This document shows positions 9,971-22,990 of a stretch of DNA of 64,000 bases, piece after piece. This DNA comes from Euleptes europaea (Eukaryota; Chordata; Lepidosauria; Squamata; Sphaerodactylidae). The stretch lies in NCBI RefSeq assembly GCF_029931775.1, contig NC_079325.1, positions 38,294,673 to 38,358,672 of the forward strand, read 5' to 3'. The notes under the pieces were generated by a model. It did no database searches. It saw only the letters and a list, made by a program, of their open reading frames with translations, and was not told the DNA's origin. How positions within the stretch are numbered: the stretch's first letter is position 1; each line of letters opens with the position of its first letter. The position numbers and the translations under genes were made by a program.

Positions 9971-10992
9971 GCTCTACTAGATGGTAAAAGACCTTTGTGT
10001 AAATTTATAATTTGGTCAGAGTGACTTTTGAATTTATATCCCATTTTTATTTTCCATTGTGAACTCAAGACAGAATTAATGAACTTCAAGAGGCATTCAC
10101 TCAACGTTTTCTGGTTCCCCTACTCACATTCCCATATGGCTTTCATAAACATGGATTCTGTGATATCTTGGCATAGCTTTTTAAGTTAAAATGAGGCCAA
10201 GTTCCTTTTTCCAATGGAATACCTGGAAGGACGCAGCCTCTTCACTACACGCAGACCCGACAAGCTTTGCTTCAGCCAGGTTACTTTGCCATAGCCTTGC
10301 AGCTACATTATATATAGCACTTGAATGTTCTACTGTCACGGAGGGTAAAGCTATCCAATTATCTTCCAAGCTACAGGAGCCACTCAAGACAGATTGTACA
10401 GGTCATGTATCTCTGCAATCAAGTTTTGTGAAAACGTCAGTGTCGGTTTGAGCTTCCTCTCCCCCCCACCCCACAGATATACTTGTGAAGCACATACTAG
10501 TATTGGTAGTCAGGCAGCAGCAGGGCCGAACATTCTGCCCAGCTAGTTTAATCCTACTGCTTCTTAGTAGCTGTTCTATCGCCTTCAGTTTTACACATTT
10601 TTCCTGATCATAACACAGCCTAGTATTTCAGCTTTGAAAGCGTCTTGTCACCTGCATAGTCAACACAGGTGTTCAAAGGAAGTCACTGGCCTCTAGAAGT
10701 AGGAGCTCATGTAAGGTCCCGTGTTTTAGTGAAAAAGCAGAAAGCTTTAGGCCTCATGAAAGTCTGGCTTGAATTAAAGTGATGTGTAGAAGATCAGATT
10801 CTGTTGCCACACAAGAAATATCTCCTCTCCCCAACCACAACTCAGCCATAATGATCATTGAGCCCGCACTGAACGAAGGAGCTGTGATGATGCAAGTGTT
10901 GCATACAGTGGCAGCAAAGAGTGCTAGGAACAATAGGAAGTGCTTTACAGACAAAGTAGCCTCTCTAATTTCAGTCTGCTATTCTGCATATG

Positions 10993-12785
10993 TTTATTCT
11001 AGTTACTGAAACAGACACGCCCTTAAAAGTTCCAGAACATATTTAAGTCAACAAAAATGACCGTCAGGCAAGAGTGAAGAAATCACTTGTGTAGTTTAAT
11101 GAGCTTTGGAAGCACAAAGTGATACCATTCCTGGGGGAAGGGGAATGACTAATATAGTAGTTTGGCCCCTCCAGCCAGACCCAGCAACAATGGGCAGCTG
11201 AGTACATGATCTAGCATTCCCGTTCCCTCTAATAAATTGTTCTGAAGTGCAAAATACAGAGCATTTTATAATTCATCATAGTAAATAAGCTCAATTTGAT
11301 TTGACATTCAAAAAACAAAAAAATATCAGTAAGTTCCAGAGTAGAAATCTTGGTCCTTTGGAGTAGGGCTGGACGTAAGGATTTAATATTTCCATTTAGA
11401 CACATTAATTTCAATCATTTCTACACACACACACCGGAGTACAGATAAATGTTCTATTCTTCCAAAGAATGCCATTTGGATGTCAAGTTTACAGTACTTA
11501 ATCTCACTTCCTTCAGTGGGGGTGACAGCGGGGAAACATCCCCGCATAAAAGGCCATAGTAAATCGCTATGTAGAACAGTTACTGCAAAAGCTGTCCCAA
11601 TACAGCATACACTTTCAGGCTTCCACATCAGCTCCTTCTGGAGAATATGGTTATGAAAGGTCATTACTGCAAATTTGATAGGAAAGAAACTAGAAGTTTC
11701 TCCACCTGCAAACATGGAGACTGGTTGACCCAACAGCTGTCCTAGAGGCTGTGAAGTCTTGAGATCTAGGAACTGTGGAATTCCCAGAGGAGAACTGGAT
11801 AAGAACTCTGCTTTGCAGCTAATGAAAAGGTTGTGTTGAATGAAATTCTTCATGGAGTGGCCAATCACTAAGAGCCACAGGTTATGTGGAGAGCTGCTCC
11901 CCTATAGCCCTGGCTATGCAGTCAAGCGATTATTCACATCTTCTAACAAGCTTGGGGAAAGGTGTGTATGTGGCAATGCTCAGCTCAAACAGAAATTGGA
12001 GGTTTCAAATCACTTTGCAAAGTTTGTTAAAGTTGCCACATAAACAACTGCCAGGTGCTTGTTTGAAACTATCCTTAGATATCCTTAGACACATCCAGAT
12101 ATTAGTCATTGTTAAAGGCATATATCCATGGTCAGTCCTTGTACTGCTGGACACTATTCCCAAGTTTACTTTTTCTACTAAATAACATATTTTTCCTTCT
12201 TCATTAACCAACCCAAGCAGGCAACATCACTGTCCATTATTTGCACAATTGAAGAACCAGACTCCAATTCAGTCTTTCAGAGCATTTATGTGTCTAGATG
12301 AATTCCAAGGTGGAGTTCTCCACTAGATGGCATATGTCAAATTACACCTTGCTTGCATAGATCCAGCACCCAAGCTGTTAAGCCAGTTCAAACATGCCTA
12401 GCTGAAAGTGTGCAGCACAGCCGAGCAAGTCAGGAATCAGCAGTCCAGTCACAATCTAGTTCCTTTTCCTCTTGAACCATTCTCCAAAAAAACACAGTGA
12501 TTCACATTCAAGGCAGTTCTCCATTGTTCAGCAATTGGTCTTCAGCAGAACTGGCAAGGTCACAGGTACAACAAGCAGGCTGCCTCAGAACAAGTCATGC
12601 ACCAGAATCCAGTGTAAATACAGAGCTGCCCCACCCCAAATGGCTTCTTGGTACCCTATAAGGGAGAGCGACTTGGCTACAAATGCCCACCTTGTTCTCC
12701 CATTAAGTGCTTCTGCAGGCACTTGTAGTGAAGGAGACCAGGAACTTTGGAGTGGTCTCTGTTCAGCACCAAGTCAGACTAGCAG
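10993..12785 (-). other. Probable TPRN 3' untranslated region, end uncertain
   Basis: Downstream of the TPRN stop (minus strand) I see no further coding sequence and no clear repeat down to about 11 kb, which fits a long 3' UTR. Minus-strand signals that could end it are ATTAAA at 11387-11382 and AATAAA at 10998-10993. Neither can be chosen by eye. Confidence 0.35.
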
Positions 12786-15700
12786 TTAGAAGTACAGGGC
12801 AGGTTCACTACCAAAGTCAGAGAGGCTGCTTTTGTCTGCTGGAGTGAGCTGTGAGGGGAGACAAACAAAAAAAGACAGATGCCACAATGTTGTTCCTCTA
12901 GAATACAGTAAATGAACAAAGGGAAAGGGGGAGGGAAATTATAAGAATGGCAAAGGAGCCACACAATGCAATAAAGAAATGCAATCCTTCCAAAGGAATA
13001 AATCTGCCAGACGCTGTTTCCAGATCAATAGCTATAGGACCACCCGTGCCAACCAACATTGGTCTGAACCGGAAGTTACAGGTTATCTTGTGGCCTCTTC
13101 AAAGGTCAGAGGCAAGTGTGGGGATCATTTCACAATTTTAAAAGATGAAGGTATGCTTATGCTTCCTTCAGGTCAGAACAGAATAGGGAAAAGTTGAAAC
13201 TAGAACAAATACTCCCCAAGATCTTACCATAACTTGGTTGCCGGGAAGGGCAGCATCCCGTGGAAAGGCCCCTGTGCTTGGAGGTATCTCCTCATACTGC
13301 TGCTCCTGCCACTTGCTGAATTCAACTGAATGCTTTGGGGTATAACTTGATAAACCTACAGGAAAAAATAGCATGCAAAATGTAGCTTGAACAATAGCTA
13401 GATGAACAAACAGAATTAGGAGATTTAAGAGGAAAAAGGCTTTAAAGCAGATCCATCTCTGGTTTTGTGCTCCAGAGATTACAACAAAACAATACACCTT
13501 AATTAATTTAATCACATAACTTGCAACTACTTCACCTCATCTTCCTTCTCAAGGGAACGGCTGCTAAGTGACAGTGCTGAGAGAACAGTGCCCCGATTTA
13601 GAAAATGGAGGCTTCTCAAATTACACACAAACATTACATATGACCAATACCATGAATGGATGCATGGGTCCAGGCAAAGGAAACAGCAGCTTTAGAAAAA
13701 TGAAGTATTTGCAGGACTGCATTTTAGTCTTAATTAAATCTGAAATTGCTAGTTAGGTCCTCCCAGTTTTCATGCTCTATTTGCAAACGTTGGAAACAAG
13801 GAAAGTTCACTTTTCTGCCTCACTAGGCCCCTGATTTGTGTGAATTATTTAAAGAGCAATAGGTAGTACTTAACAGAAAAGATAATAGCCTTTTAAGGAA
13901 AGATATCTTTCCTGTCTTATTGAAAGACACTCTTTGAATCATAGCCATGAAAAGCATGTTCTGCAACATGAAGAATTAGACAACTTTGCCTTTTTCTCCA
14001 AAGATCTCTGGTGGTTTACCAACGGCTTCAGTCACAGTGCAAGGGGGAAATGAAGGGCAAGAAAGGAATACCAGATTCCGACCATTACCATCCTTCCCAG
14101 CATAGCCCTACAGAGTTACATGGTTTACCTGAGTTCACTGCATTTGAATTCTCGATACTGTTTGGGCGAGGAATGAAGAAGGCAGGTTTCTCATCCACTT
14201 CTGTCGCATACTCTTCCTCCTCCTCCTCCTCCTCCTCCTCCTCCGCCTCCACTAAGGAGCTCTCTGATGGGTATTCAAACATAGTTTGAAGGCTGGTTTC
14301 ATTGAAAGAGATCTTCATCTGGAGAAAAGAAAGGAGAGCACCATGAGAAGCTGCTTTGTAACCCTACCTGAAGTTTGATAGTTGCTAGCTTACTCCACCT
14401 GAAGGGTCACTGTGGTAATTATTTAGAAGTGCCCATTAAAGAAAAACAACCCCATTATGAATTTAAAGAACAGCATTAAAGCCCCACCTTGTTCTCGCTT
14501 AGCCCAGCCACCAAATACTGGTAAAATAAGGACCCTATAGCTCTTCTGAAATGGCTTTAAGCATAAGAAACAAATACCATTCATGCATTATACATGGATG
14601 GTAAATTCATGTTACAGTGTTGTCCCTGCTAATCTAGACTAGCCTCTGTTGGTGTGTGCCATCACAGCTGATAAGGGTTCAGTTCTAGAGTTTGTGCTAT
14701 AATTGCAGGTCAGAAAAGTAGCAGCGTTTTCCAGCTTTGGTCACATACACTTACTCTAAGAGGGTCTTTCAAGCTTTCTCAACAGTAAAGCCCTATACTG
14801 GAAAAGTAACTTTTAAAGCGTACTTGCACAGGTAATCCTATTAGGTCACAGACACCAGATTGCCTTCCACCCTGGCTCATTCTGCCTCTGTCAATTTATG
14901 TGTTTCAACCTGAACAGCAGACAGACTCCTCCCACCTTTGCCTCTCTTTCACATATACTACCTCCCACTTTTATGCTCCATCCAGGACATTTCATTGGTT
15001 CCAGACCCAAAAACTACTAAGCTGAGGAAGACCAAGGAATGCTGGGGGAAAGGAAGGGTGGCAGTCAATCCTTCCACAGCCATCTTAATTTTGCATCCAG
15101 ATTATACAACTTAGGCACATTTATGTATGCAGTACAACCTGGACATACAGGTTCTCTTTCAACTAAACTCAAGTTCAGATAACACTGACTAGATGAACAC
15201 GCGAAATGTAAGGTCCAAAAGCATACCATCTGTTGAAGACCTATTTAAGGTGCATCTCCTGTGTTTTTCCCTGTCAGGATCCTGACTCGGGAGTGAGCCC
15301 CATGTGGCTTTTATGCCAGAGGGGAGAGTACCCTCTAGCATTAATCCATGCTCTAACACCTTATAATGAAGTGCCAAGAATCTCCCCTTACAGGAGAGAA
15401 GCCCACAAAGCGACCAGCTCTCTGTAATCAATATGCCAAGACACATGGCAGCTGGAGCAATACGCAGGGCTCAAAATACCACAAGACATGGAGGAGTTTC
15501 AAGTTCCTTGGAAGAGACGTGCAGAGAGAGGAGTCTGGGTCCTGCCCTTGACTAAGTGCCGGAATGAAAAGCAAGCTCTTTATAGTATCTGCTTGGTGTG
15601 ATGGTGAGCACTTAAAAATAAAAACGTCTCACAAATGATCAGATGTGTGTCAAGCAGAACCAAGAGCACGTTGCTTATAAACTAAGCTGCCATCTCAGTT

Positions 15701-18700
15701 TACATGTGCACTACGTCTCTAGTTTTTAAAAAAGTGTTATTTACATCTGGATATTGCTTTTCATTAATACCCCATAACCAGCATTGTACATGTGTGCGTA
15801 TTCTATGAGGAAAGCTAATGATTTAAGGGGAAAAGGTCACTCAAACCCGTGAATCAAAGCAGCAAGATTAAAGCTATTTAAAAAATTTTAGCCATATTAT
15901 CTGCTTTCTGGAGAGCCCAAAACTTTCTGCCTCCACTGAAACCTAACTCTTGTCAAAGCTCCATGAGCTATTCTGAACTTTTCTCAAGCTAGTCCTCCAT
16001 AGAGGAGACATGCATTTCTCTAGAAATGCTCTTTTTGCCAACAGCAAGTGCCTAAGAGAAGATAGGAAACTTCTCCAGTAAACATCTGGCAGTACCACAC
16101 TTTTATTATAACTGAAGTAATCCTTTACTTGAGAATCCACGACAAGATGAACTCAAGGGCAAAGCTGGACAAATACAAACAACTCTTAGTAGGAGAAAGC
16201 TGGAGTCTGGTGGGTAAACTGGTCTTGCTTTTTTAACTTTTTCTTTGTCCACAACCATCTGTACTCTCAGGCCAACAGCCAAAAACCAACAGCCTTGGTG
16301 CCACCTGAACATAGCAGCACAATAGCTGCGCAGTCACAGGTTTTCCTCCTCGTCACAGCACAAGCTATAAATAGCAACTTCAGCCAGGGGAAGAGGGGAA
16401 ACCTTTCAACAGCAGCAAGGTCACAAAGCAGCAAGGGTAGGGAGACATGCTGCAGACACCTTACTGCCAGTAGACCAGTTCTCAAGACACTTACACTGGA
16501 AAAATAAGAACAGAAATTGTTTTTATCACCAGAGCAATAAGCTATAAGACCACACTGTGATCAAATGCCATACCCAGAACTCTGGCTAACAGTAACATGT
16601 ACACACGAAAGTTCCTCTTCTCATCTCAATTCCAATGTCACCTTACTTAACCTTCTGCCACTCAACATCCTTGACCTTCAGCTCTATCAAATAGCACTGC
16701 AGTCAGATACAGCAACCCACACTCATTCTGTAAGGGCCTAACAAATCAGAATACTGGGAGGGAAGCAAGATAAATCTGGAAGACAAGATTGCCAGTCCTC
16801 TGCCAGGTTGAACATGAATGGGTGATAAAGGCAAACACACTATACCATTACAACAAAGCACAGCTGCTGCTTGGCCCTGAACACCTGGCCAGTTGAACAA
16901 CAGTGCTACAAGATCACACTGGGTTATGATCTAAGCAGTTGTAATCGTGGAGTGGTCAGCAAGGTGAACAAAGACTAAGCCAGATGTTTTTGCCCTGTGC
17001 AATCAGCCATGGAGACTTTAGTGTCGCTTTCTTTCTGGTATTGTGTGGTGAAACTTTATGAAGACAATCCAAATTCACTAGCAGCTCTTCAAACTCAATC
17101 TGAAAACAAAAGTAGTACATTTTCTCTCATCACCCCAAGTCCCTGGGAATCTGTAACCATGAATTCAGTTCTAAACTAGAGCACATAATATTCAACTCAC
17201 AGGATACATAAACGGACAGAACAGTAACCTTGAGACCTCTCCTTTCCACCAATGTCACTTAGACAGCTGCACATTGTTGTTTGTTGTGTAGATGAATGTT
17301 TTGCTGGAAAAGCACTAATGAAGTGCTTGGAGCCCATTCTACAAGTAAAACCCTGAATACTTTTGCTCTTTCCCTTTGACCTTACTTTTCCCAGGGACCT
17401 CATGGCAAAAGCAAGCATGCGTTTTGGTTCTGTCTGAAGTTCTGAACCAAGAAATACCAAAGAGATGGGACCTTCAGCACTGACTCACCTAGTTCAAGGG
17501 GTGGAATCAAGTCTTTTCTACAGATACGAAGAACCAAGAAAATGGAAAATTTTGAAAAATAATTTCCTCCCCCACCCCCAGGATTTCTCAATTTTCCAAC
17601 TAAAACACTGGAAATTCTGGGAGCACAGTAAAACCGCTCACATGTTTTAAAGACAATCTACAAACATTAAATTATAATTCCTATGTATACAGTAGACACA
17701 TTTGATGTGTAAATCCAGCATGCATTTCTGCCGCCAGAAGATGCATTGATCTTCACAATACAGGGCCGTTTTTGCTTGTGGATTGCCATGTGTCTCCTGC
17801 AAACTTTAAAATTAATACATATGTACTTAGGCGGCATAGAATGTAGCAGTTTGCAGCTGTGCCTCAGGTTCTGGGGACATTCATAAACTTTGTTGAAAAC
17901 TGTTTATACTTCTAAATTTCATAAATATGCCAACCTGTACAACTCTATATTCTAAGCTGTAATTGATGTATTTTATGTTGTTCAAGCAATAACGTAAGTT
18001 TAGGTTTGATACAAAACTAACACATATTTCCATATATTACCAGTCATTTTATATATCTCACCCTTTCTTCCCTGGTTAGGCAGAGGGCAGAGTCAATAGT
18101 GACTTGCATGGCCAAACCCAATTGGCACAACTCACACCCATAATGATGTAGTCTAGCAACATTCTGCACCCACGCATCCAAGGCCCTCCCACCTCAGCAA
18201 TAGCTCTTTATGTTGAAATGACAGTGCACCATTGTCAGCTCTCTCCCCATTTTGGAACGCTGACAGGACTGCATAAACTCCTGCCCTGGCTACAAGAGGC
18301 CTTGGTGAATCTGAAAGAACTCCTTGGTAGCAGCCTGATGGTATTTTAGACAGGTGTCGCTAGAGCCAGTCTCGACAGCAGATCTAGGATCATAAATGTT
18401 CTATATGGGGAGAGTTTGAATAGTTCCAGGCCTCTGAACAATTTGCCAACTTAAAGCAAGATTCCAGGTGCCCCAGGAAACAGAGTCTCCACTAAACCTC
18501 TGCAATCTCGTCATCAGCATATGCCCTAGTTTGAGCGTGTAATCCCATATGGACCATTACAGCATGCTCAAATAGCCAGGTTTCTTGCAGCTCAGCGGGT
18601 ACCAAACAGGAACACCATAAGCCCGAACTCTACTGAATAAAACTGGAGTTTTGGGCTGCTACATCATGCTTGTTTATGAACATGTGATGCTGCTTTATAC

Positions 18701-21238
18701 ATAGACTTTTGGACCACACAACTCAGCATTGACTATTCTTCAGGGTTTCAGACTGAAGAGGAGCATTCCCAACATCAGCGGCCTTTTAACAGGAGATGTT
18801 AAGGACTGAATCCGGAACCTGGTATTGGTACAACACCCCATGTCTAGAAAGTCAAGGCCCACAAGTTAAATATTACAGCATAGAACTGAAAGTGTTAAAA
18901 GGGACCAGGGACACTTTCTTCAAAGCATTTCCATGCTTGATGGAGGAAGACATATACCTTCACCAGTTCCTGTTAGCAATGTGAACTCACTGGGACTAGC
19001 ACAGGCTGGAGGAAGCCTGTTCAATTTGCAAAAATACAGTGTTGGAACATACTGATCTTCCTTGTTCTATATCCAGTCTCATGGGAGCACTTTCACTCCA
19101 TCAACTAAGGTTTAACTCCATGTTAGTACATTCATACCAAGAAGTTACAAAACAGAACTAAATTAGTAAACAGAGCTCAGTGATTACTTGTGTACAGTGT
19201 AATCCATAGAACACGAAATGCGCAAGAACTCTAAGCAACACCAATGATTGTGCTTGACAGGGAAGAGATAATTGAACTCTAGGGGGAAGAAATTAATCAT
19301 AAAATAGTTTTCACCACTGCCTAGAAACACAGAAGCCATTACCTTTTTTCGTCGAGAACCTGATTTGCTCATGCAGGACCTATCCAAGGAGAGGTAACCC
19401 CCTATCACCTCAATCTCATTCACAGTGGGGTAGCGCTTTTTGAGAAGTTGGCCCAAATCCTGGTGGACCACATCACTCCTAGCTTTGGCTCGGCTTTCCT
19501 CCTCCTCCTCCTCCTCTTCCTCCGGCAACTGAGCTCTGCTGAAGGTCTCCAGTGCAGCACCAGGGGGCTTCCTTTTGGGCACGATGGTAAAGGTGTTACT
19601 ACCTTTCTCAGAGAGGGTGGCATAATCAGCAGGGTGAGGCCTGTACATGGGCACAGCCAAATCCTCCATCCCAATGGAGGAATCACCTTCTTGGAGCACA
19701 TCAAAGCCCTCAAGCCTTGGACTCAGGACTTTCAAGGGGGGCAAGTCTCCAGAATCCAGTTCAACCAAGTCCTCATCAATGTAAGTCACAGGCACCAAAG
19801 TCTCCGCCCGCTCCTCTGGGGCAGCTGGCAGTACCCCTCCTGGCAAAGTTGGGGGGACTTCAGTAGGTCCCAGTGGTCTGGAGGCGTCTCCTTTCCGATG
19901 GGGCACAAAAAGAAAGGAGTTTCGAGAGTTGAGGCGCAGGCTGGCCAAGGCTTGTGCTTGGAGATCATGAGCAGGGATGGCAGCCAGGTCCGGCCTGGGG
20001 GCTGGGCGGATCTCAAAGGAGCCGTTAGAACAAAGGAGCGGCGGGGGCTGGGCTGAGTTGGCCGTGGCACTGCTATCCGAACTGGCACTAGACTGCTGGG
20101 CTGGTAGCTGTGGGGTCTCAGTGGTTCCCTCAAGCTTTGGCTTCCACGAGTTGGCTCGAGTGGGCAAGGCAGCAGCGGAGCTTGGCGATGGCACTGGCTT
20201 GGGTGCAGCTACCACCTGTCGATTTCTGCCCCCGGGTGGAGCGGGCGCAGCAGCCACCCCGGGCTCCACGGGCCCGTTACTAAGGGCAGGGGTGGAATTG
20301 TCAGAGACAAGGCAGCATCCACGGGGGTTCACCATGAAGGAATTGGAGCCAGTCTTCTGCACAAAGCCTCCAGCCGGCTGGCCACGCGGAGAGCTAGGAC
20401 GGGCCGTAAGAGCCAGCAGCGCGGGAGTGCCTTCTCGAGAAGGGTTTGGCACTGCCGGCTGCAGGCGAGGGGCCTCGCCAGCCCTCCACCTCCCTCGCCC
20501 CACGCTACCCCGGGGCCGCCGGTCAAATTTCTGCAGCAGCCGACCGACCCTGCCGGTTTCGGGCTCGGGACCTCCACTCCCAGCAAGGGACGGCGGAGGC
20601 GGCGAGGATGGCTCAGACTCATAGATGACCACTTCAGCAGCCCGGATCTCGGTGACAGCAGACCCACCCCGCGACAGCAGATCCCGGAAGGGATCTCGGC
20701 TACAGGGGGAGCTGGGGGCGGGGGGGGAAGCCGGTGGCCCCCGCGGCGGGCCGTCGACGCCGTCTCCTTCCTTCCGGGCCGGTCCCGCAGCTGCCGGGGC
20801 GAACCCTGCCTCCTGGGACTCGATGATGAGGATGTGGTCGGCGCGGATGGTGCGGAGGCCCGGCACGGAGCCGTACAGCTCCAGCAGTTGCGCCAAGGCC
20901 GGAGATTCGGCGGAGGAGGCGGCGGCGGAGGAAGACGACAAGGCGGGCCGAGGAGGAGAAGGCAGAAAGCGCCTGCGCCGCCGCCGCCGCTCGCCCTCCA
21001 GCCTCATGAACGGGTTCTCCCTCAGCGGGCCCAGGCTTTCGGCCACCACGAACCGCTCCTTCGCCGACGCCTCCTCGAGCCCTTTCCCGGACCCCGACGG
21101 CGGCTTCGCCTCAGCGCCTCGCTGGAGCTCCACGCCGGCGGTCAGCTTGGCCCGCTTCCGCTCCAGGATGGCCCGCTTCCAGGCGGGCAGCCCTGCCGCC
21201 GCCGCCGCCGCCCCCCCAAAGGCCGGAGGGCTGCTCAT
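12786..21238 (-). CDS. TPRN: TPRN (taperin), complete
   Basis: Taperin sits at the taper region of hair-cell stereocilia, binds protein phosphatase 1 and is a human deafness gene (DFNB79); it is related to phostensin. Four coding exons: 21238-19343 (632 codons, donor GTAATG), 14318-14129, 13355-13228 and 12848-12786 (stop TAA). The phases agree and total 758 residues. Exon 1 begins MSSPPAFGG, with the conserved LPAWKRAILERKRAKL at 17-32. It is Pro/Ser/Ala-rich and has two IRA-x(3)-[IV]-x(2)-ES segments (131-141, 198-208) and three S-[NR]-[NS]-[ST]-F-type segments followed by a proline and basic residues (297-306, 438-449, 546-557). Its end has EVIGGYLSLDRSC. Exon 2 opens with MKISF; KISF is the PP1-docking motif of this family. 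It also has FEYPSESSL and a poly-Glu run. Exons 3-4 give GLSSYTPKHSVEFSKWQEQ and the terminal LSDFGSEPALYF. Intron 1 is about 5 kb. Confidence 0.95.
14319..19342 (-). other. TPRN intron 1, largely unique
   Basis: I find no exon, RNA gene or clear transposon here. The text is AT-richer than the flanking exons. Reading frames in it are short and unlike known proteins. Confidence 0.5.
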
Positions 21239-21680
21239 GGTGACTGTGGAAGGCCCAGGCCGCCCCCCCCCCCCCGACCCTCCTCAGACCACCAACTTGG
21301 CCGGCGCCGAGCCGCCGCTCCGACCCGCCCTCTCCTCTCGCCTTCGGCCACCGGCGACAGCGGCGGCGCCGCCCAGCGGGCAGACGACGGCGATTGGGCG
21401 ACAAGCGAAGAAGTAGGCTCGCGGAGCGGCGGAGCTGATTGGCTCCATTTACAGGGCGGGGCTTTTTGGGGGGCGAGGGCGATTGCGGTTGGCCGCGAGC
21501 GTGCCCTAGGAGACGCCTATTGGGCAGAAGCATTCGGCGCAGCTTATTGGGTAGGAGAGTAGCGTCCCCGCCTTCCTGCCTAGAAAATACTTTCCGTTGG
21601 ACGGGGACGAGGTTCGAAACTGGCCCATTGGGCAAGACGTTCCGCTTTGGAAGACGGAGGCAGGCGGCAAAGCCGATTGG
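21239..21680 (-). promoter_or_regulatory. TPRN promoter with an array of ATTGG (CCAAT on minus strand) boxes
   Basis: CpG-rich DNA directly upstream of the TPRN start codon. ATTGG occurs at 21393, 21438, 21519, 21546, 21627 and 21676, which reads CCAAT in the direction of TPRN transcription. Clustered CCAAT boxes are typical NF-Y sites. There is no TATA box. Further ATTGG copies lie at 21829 and, past a repeat insertion, near 22256, 22299 and 22362. Confidence 0.6.
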
Positions 21681-21836
21681 TCAAGGAACTGATCCCCACC
21701 CCCACCCCTTTCTCCTCATCTTGCAATCAGATAAGAATACCGCAAGAGTGGGGAAAGGGTAGCCAGGTAACGGCAGGTGCCCAGAGAGCTAAAGACTGAT
21801 ACTTAGGTTATGTCTAACGCTGTCCTCCATTGGAAA

Positions 21837-22170
21837 TAATTCAGTGGGTAGCCGTGTTAGTCTGTCTGCAGTAGTAGAAAAGGGCTAAGAGTCCAGTAGC
21901 ACCTTAAAGACGAACAAAAATATTTTCTGGTAGGGTATGAGCTTTCGTGAGCCACAGCTCACTTCTTCAGATCTGAAGAAGTGAGCTGTGGCTCACGAAA
22001 GCTCATACCCTACCAGAAAATATTTTTGTTCGTCTTTAAGGTGCTACTGGACTCTTGCCCTTTTCTACTACTGCAGAAGTGAGCTGTGGCTCACGAAAGC
22101 TCATACCCTACCAGAAAATATTTTTGTTAGTCTTTAAGGTGCTACTGGACTCTTAGCCCTTTTCTACTAC
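21837..22170. mobile_element. Head-to-head plus tandem cluster of a short hammerhead-bearing repeat
   Basis: Three units: 21837-21971 on the minus strand, 21972-22075 on plus, 22076-22170 on plus (slightly 5'-shortened). The first two form a near-perfect palindrome with arms of about 104 bases and no spacer, centred at 21971/21972. The whole insert is flanked by the perfect 11-base duplication TCCATTGGAAA (21826-21836, 22171-22181). Each complete unit has CTGAAGA, a hairpin GTGAGC-TGTG-GCTCAC, then GAAA, the arrangement of a hammerhead ribozyme core. The family matches the solo copy at 44116-44252 and is best placed as Penelope-type. Confidence 0.75.
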
Positions 22171-22181
22171 TCCATTGGAAA

Positions 22182-22845
22182 GCTCAACAGAGCGCGCGCA
22201 CTGCATGGGACAGCCGTCTTTCCCCCTCCTTTTCTTCGATGTAACGGCTCAACTCATTGGTGCGTGGGGGAAAACGAGCCCCGTCCTGTGAGCGAGCTGA
22301 TTGGGCAAGACGCGTACACCTTGCGTCCTGGAATTACCTTAACTTGAGCCAGGTGGCTTATTGGTGGTGCCAGGAGTACATTGTGTCATTTAGATTGTCC
22401 ATAATACAAGGTATTAGGCGGATTTCCGCCCCCCCCCAACACACACACACAACTTAGCTAGCAGATTTCCCCCACAACCACCACACCATGAAGCGATCAG
22501 ACAGACAGCCTTTGAGTATTTGCAGAGAGCCAGTTCACATCTCAAGCAATCCTGCCAAAAATGACGGGAGGGGAAAGACAGGAAGAATTCCAGGAAAACT
22601 TGATCTCCTGCACCTCTCATTATAGAAAATTACAAGAGCATTGGCTATATATAAACATAATATAAATACAACCCTGCTGTCTCAAACTAGAAATATCCTG
22701 TTTCTAGATGCCTCTTGGAATTCCAAGGGAAAGGCCATCCCGGTTTTTTTTTTGTCCCCAGTAGCTGGTTCTTCAAGGTATACTCTCTCTGTACATGAAG
22801 GTTCTATTCCATTTAGCAACTGTGGCTAATAGCCAGCGAACACAA
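22182..22845. other. TPRN upstream region, no named feature
   Basis: More ATTGG boxes (near 22256, 22299, 22362) and a short AC-repeat at about 22440. Otherwise nothing recognised. Confidence 0.4.
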
Positions 22846-22847
22846 AG

Positions 22848-22990
22848 AACATAAAAGCAGCCATGTCGGATCAGACCAAAGGTCCATCTAGACCGACCAG
22901 TGGTATGCACTCCACTGCTTGCGGAGAGCCACATTAGCAATTATCGTTAACTAAAGGAATCACCTGGCTACTGTATGTCCTGAATGTCAC
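22848..22990 (-). repeat. CR1-like LINE 3' fragment
   Basis: AAGAACATAAAAGCAGCCAT and GGATCAGACCAAAGGTCCAT mark the 3' terminus in reverse. A further diverged copy of this family lies at 23880-24150. Confidence 0.6.

Noticed and set aside
19448-21562. Long plus-strand reading frames (for example 19977-20624, 20625-21416, 20834-21562)
   Set aside because: Antisense shadows of the GC-rich TPRN exon 1 and its promoter; no recognisable protein.
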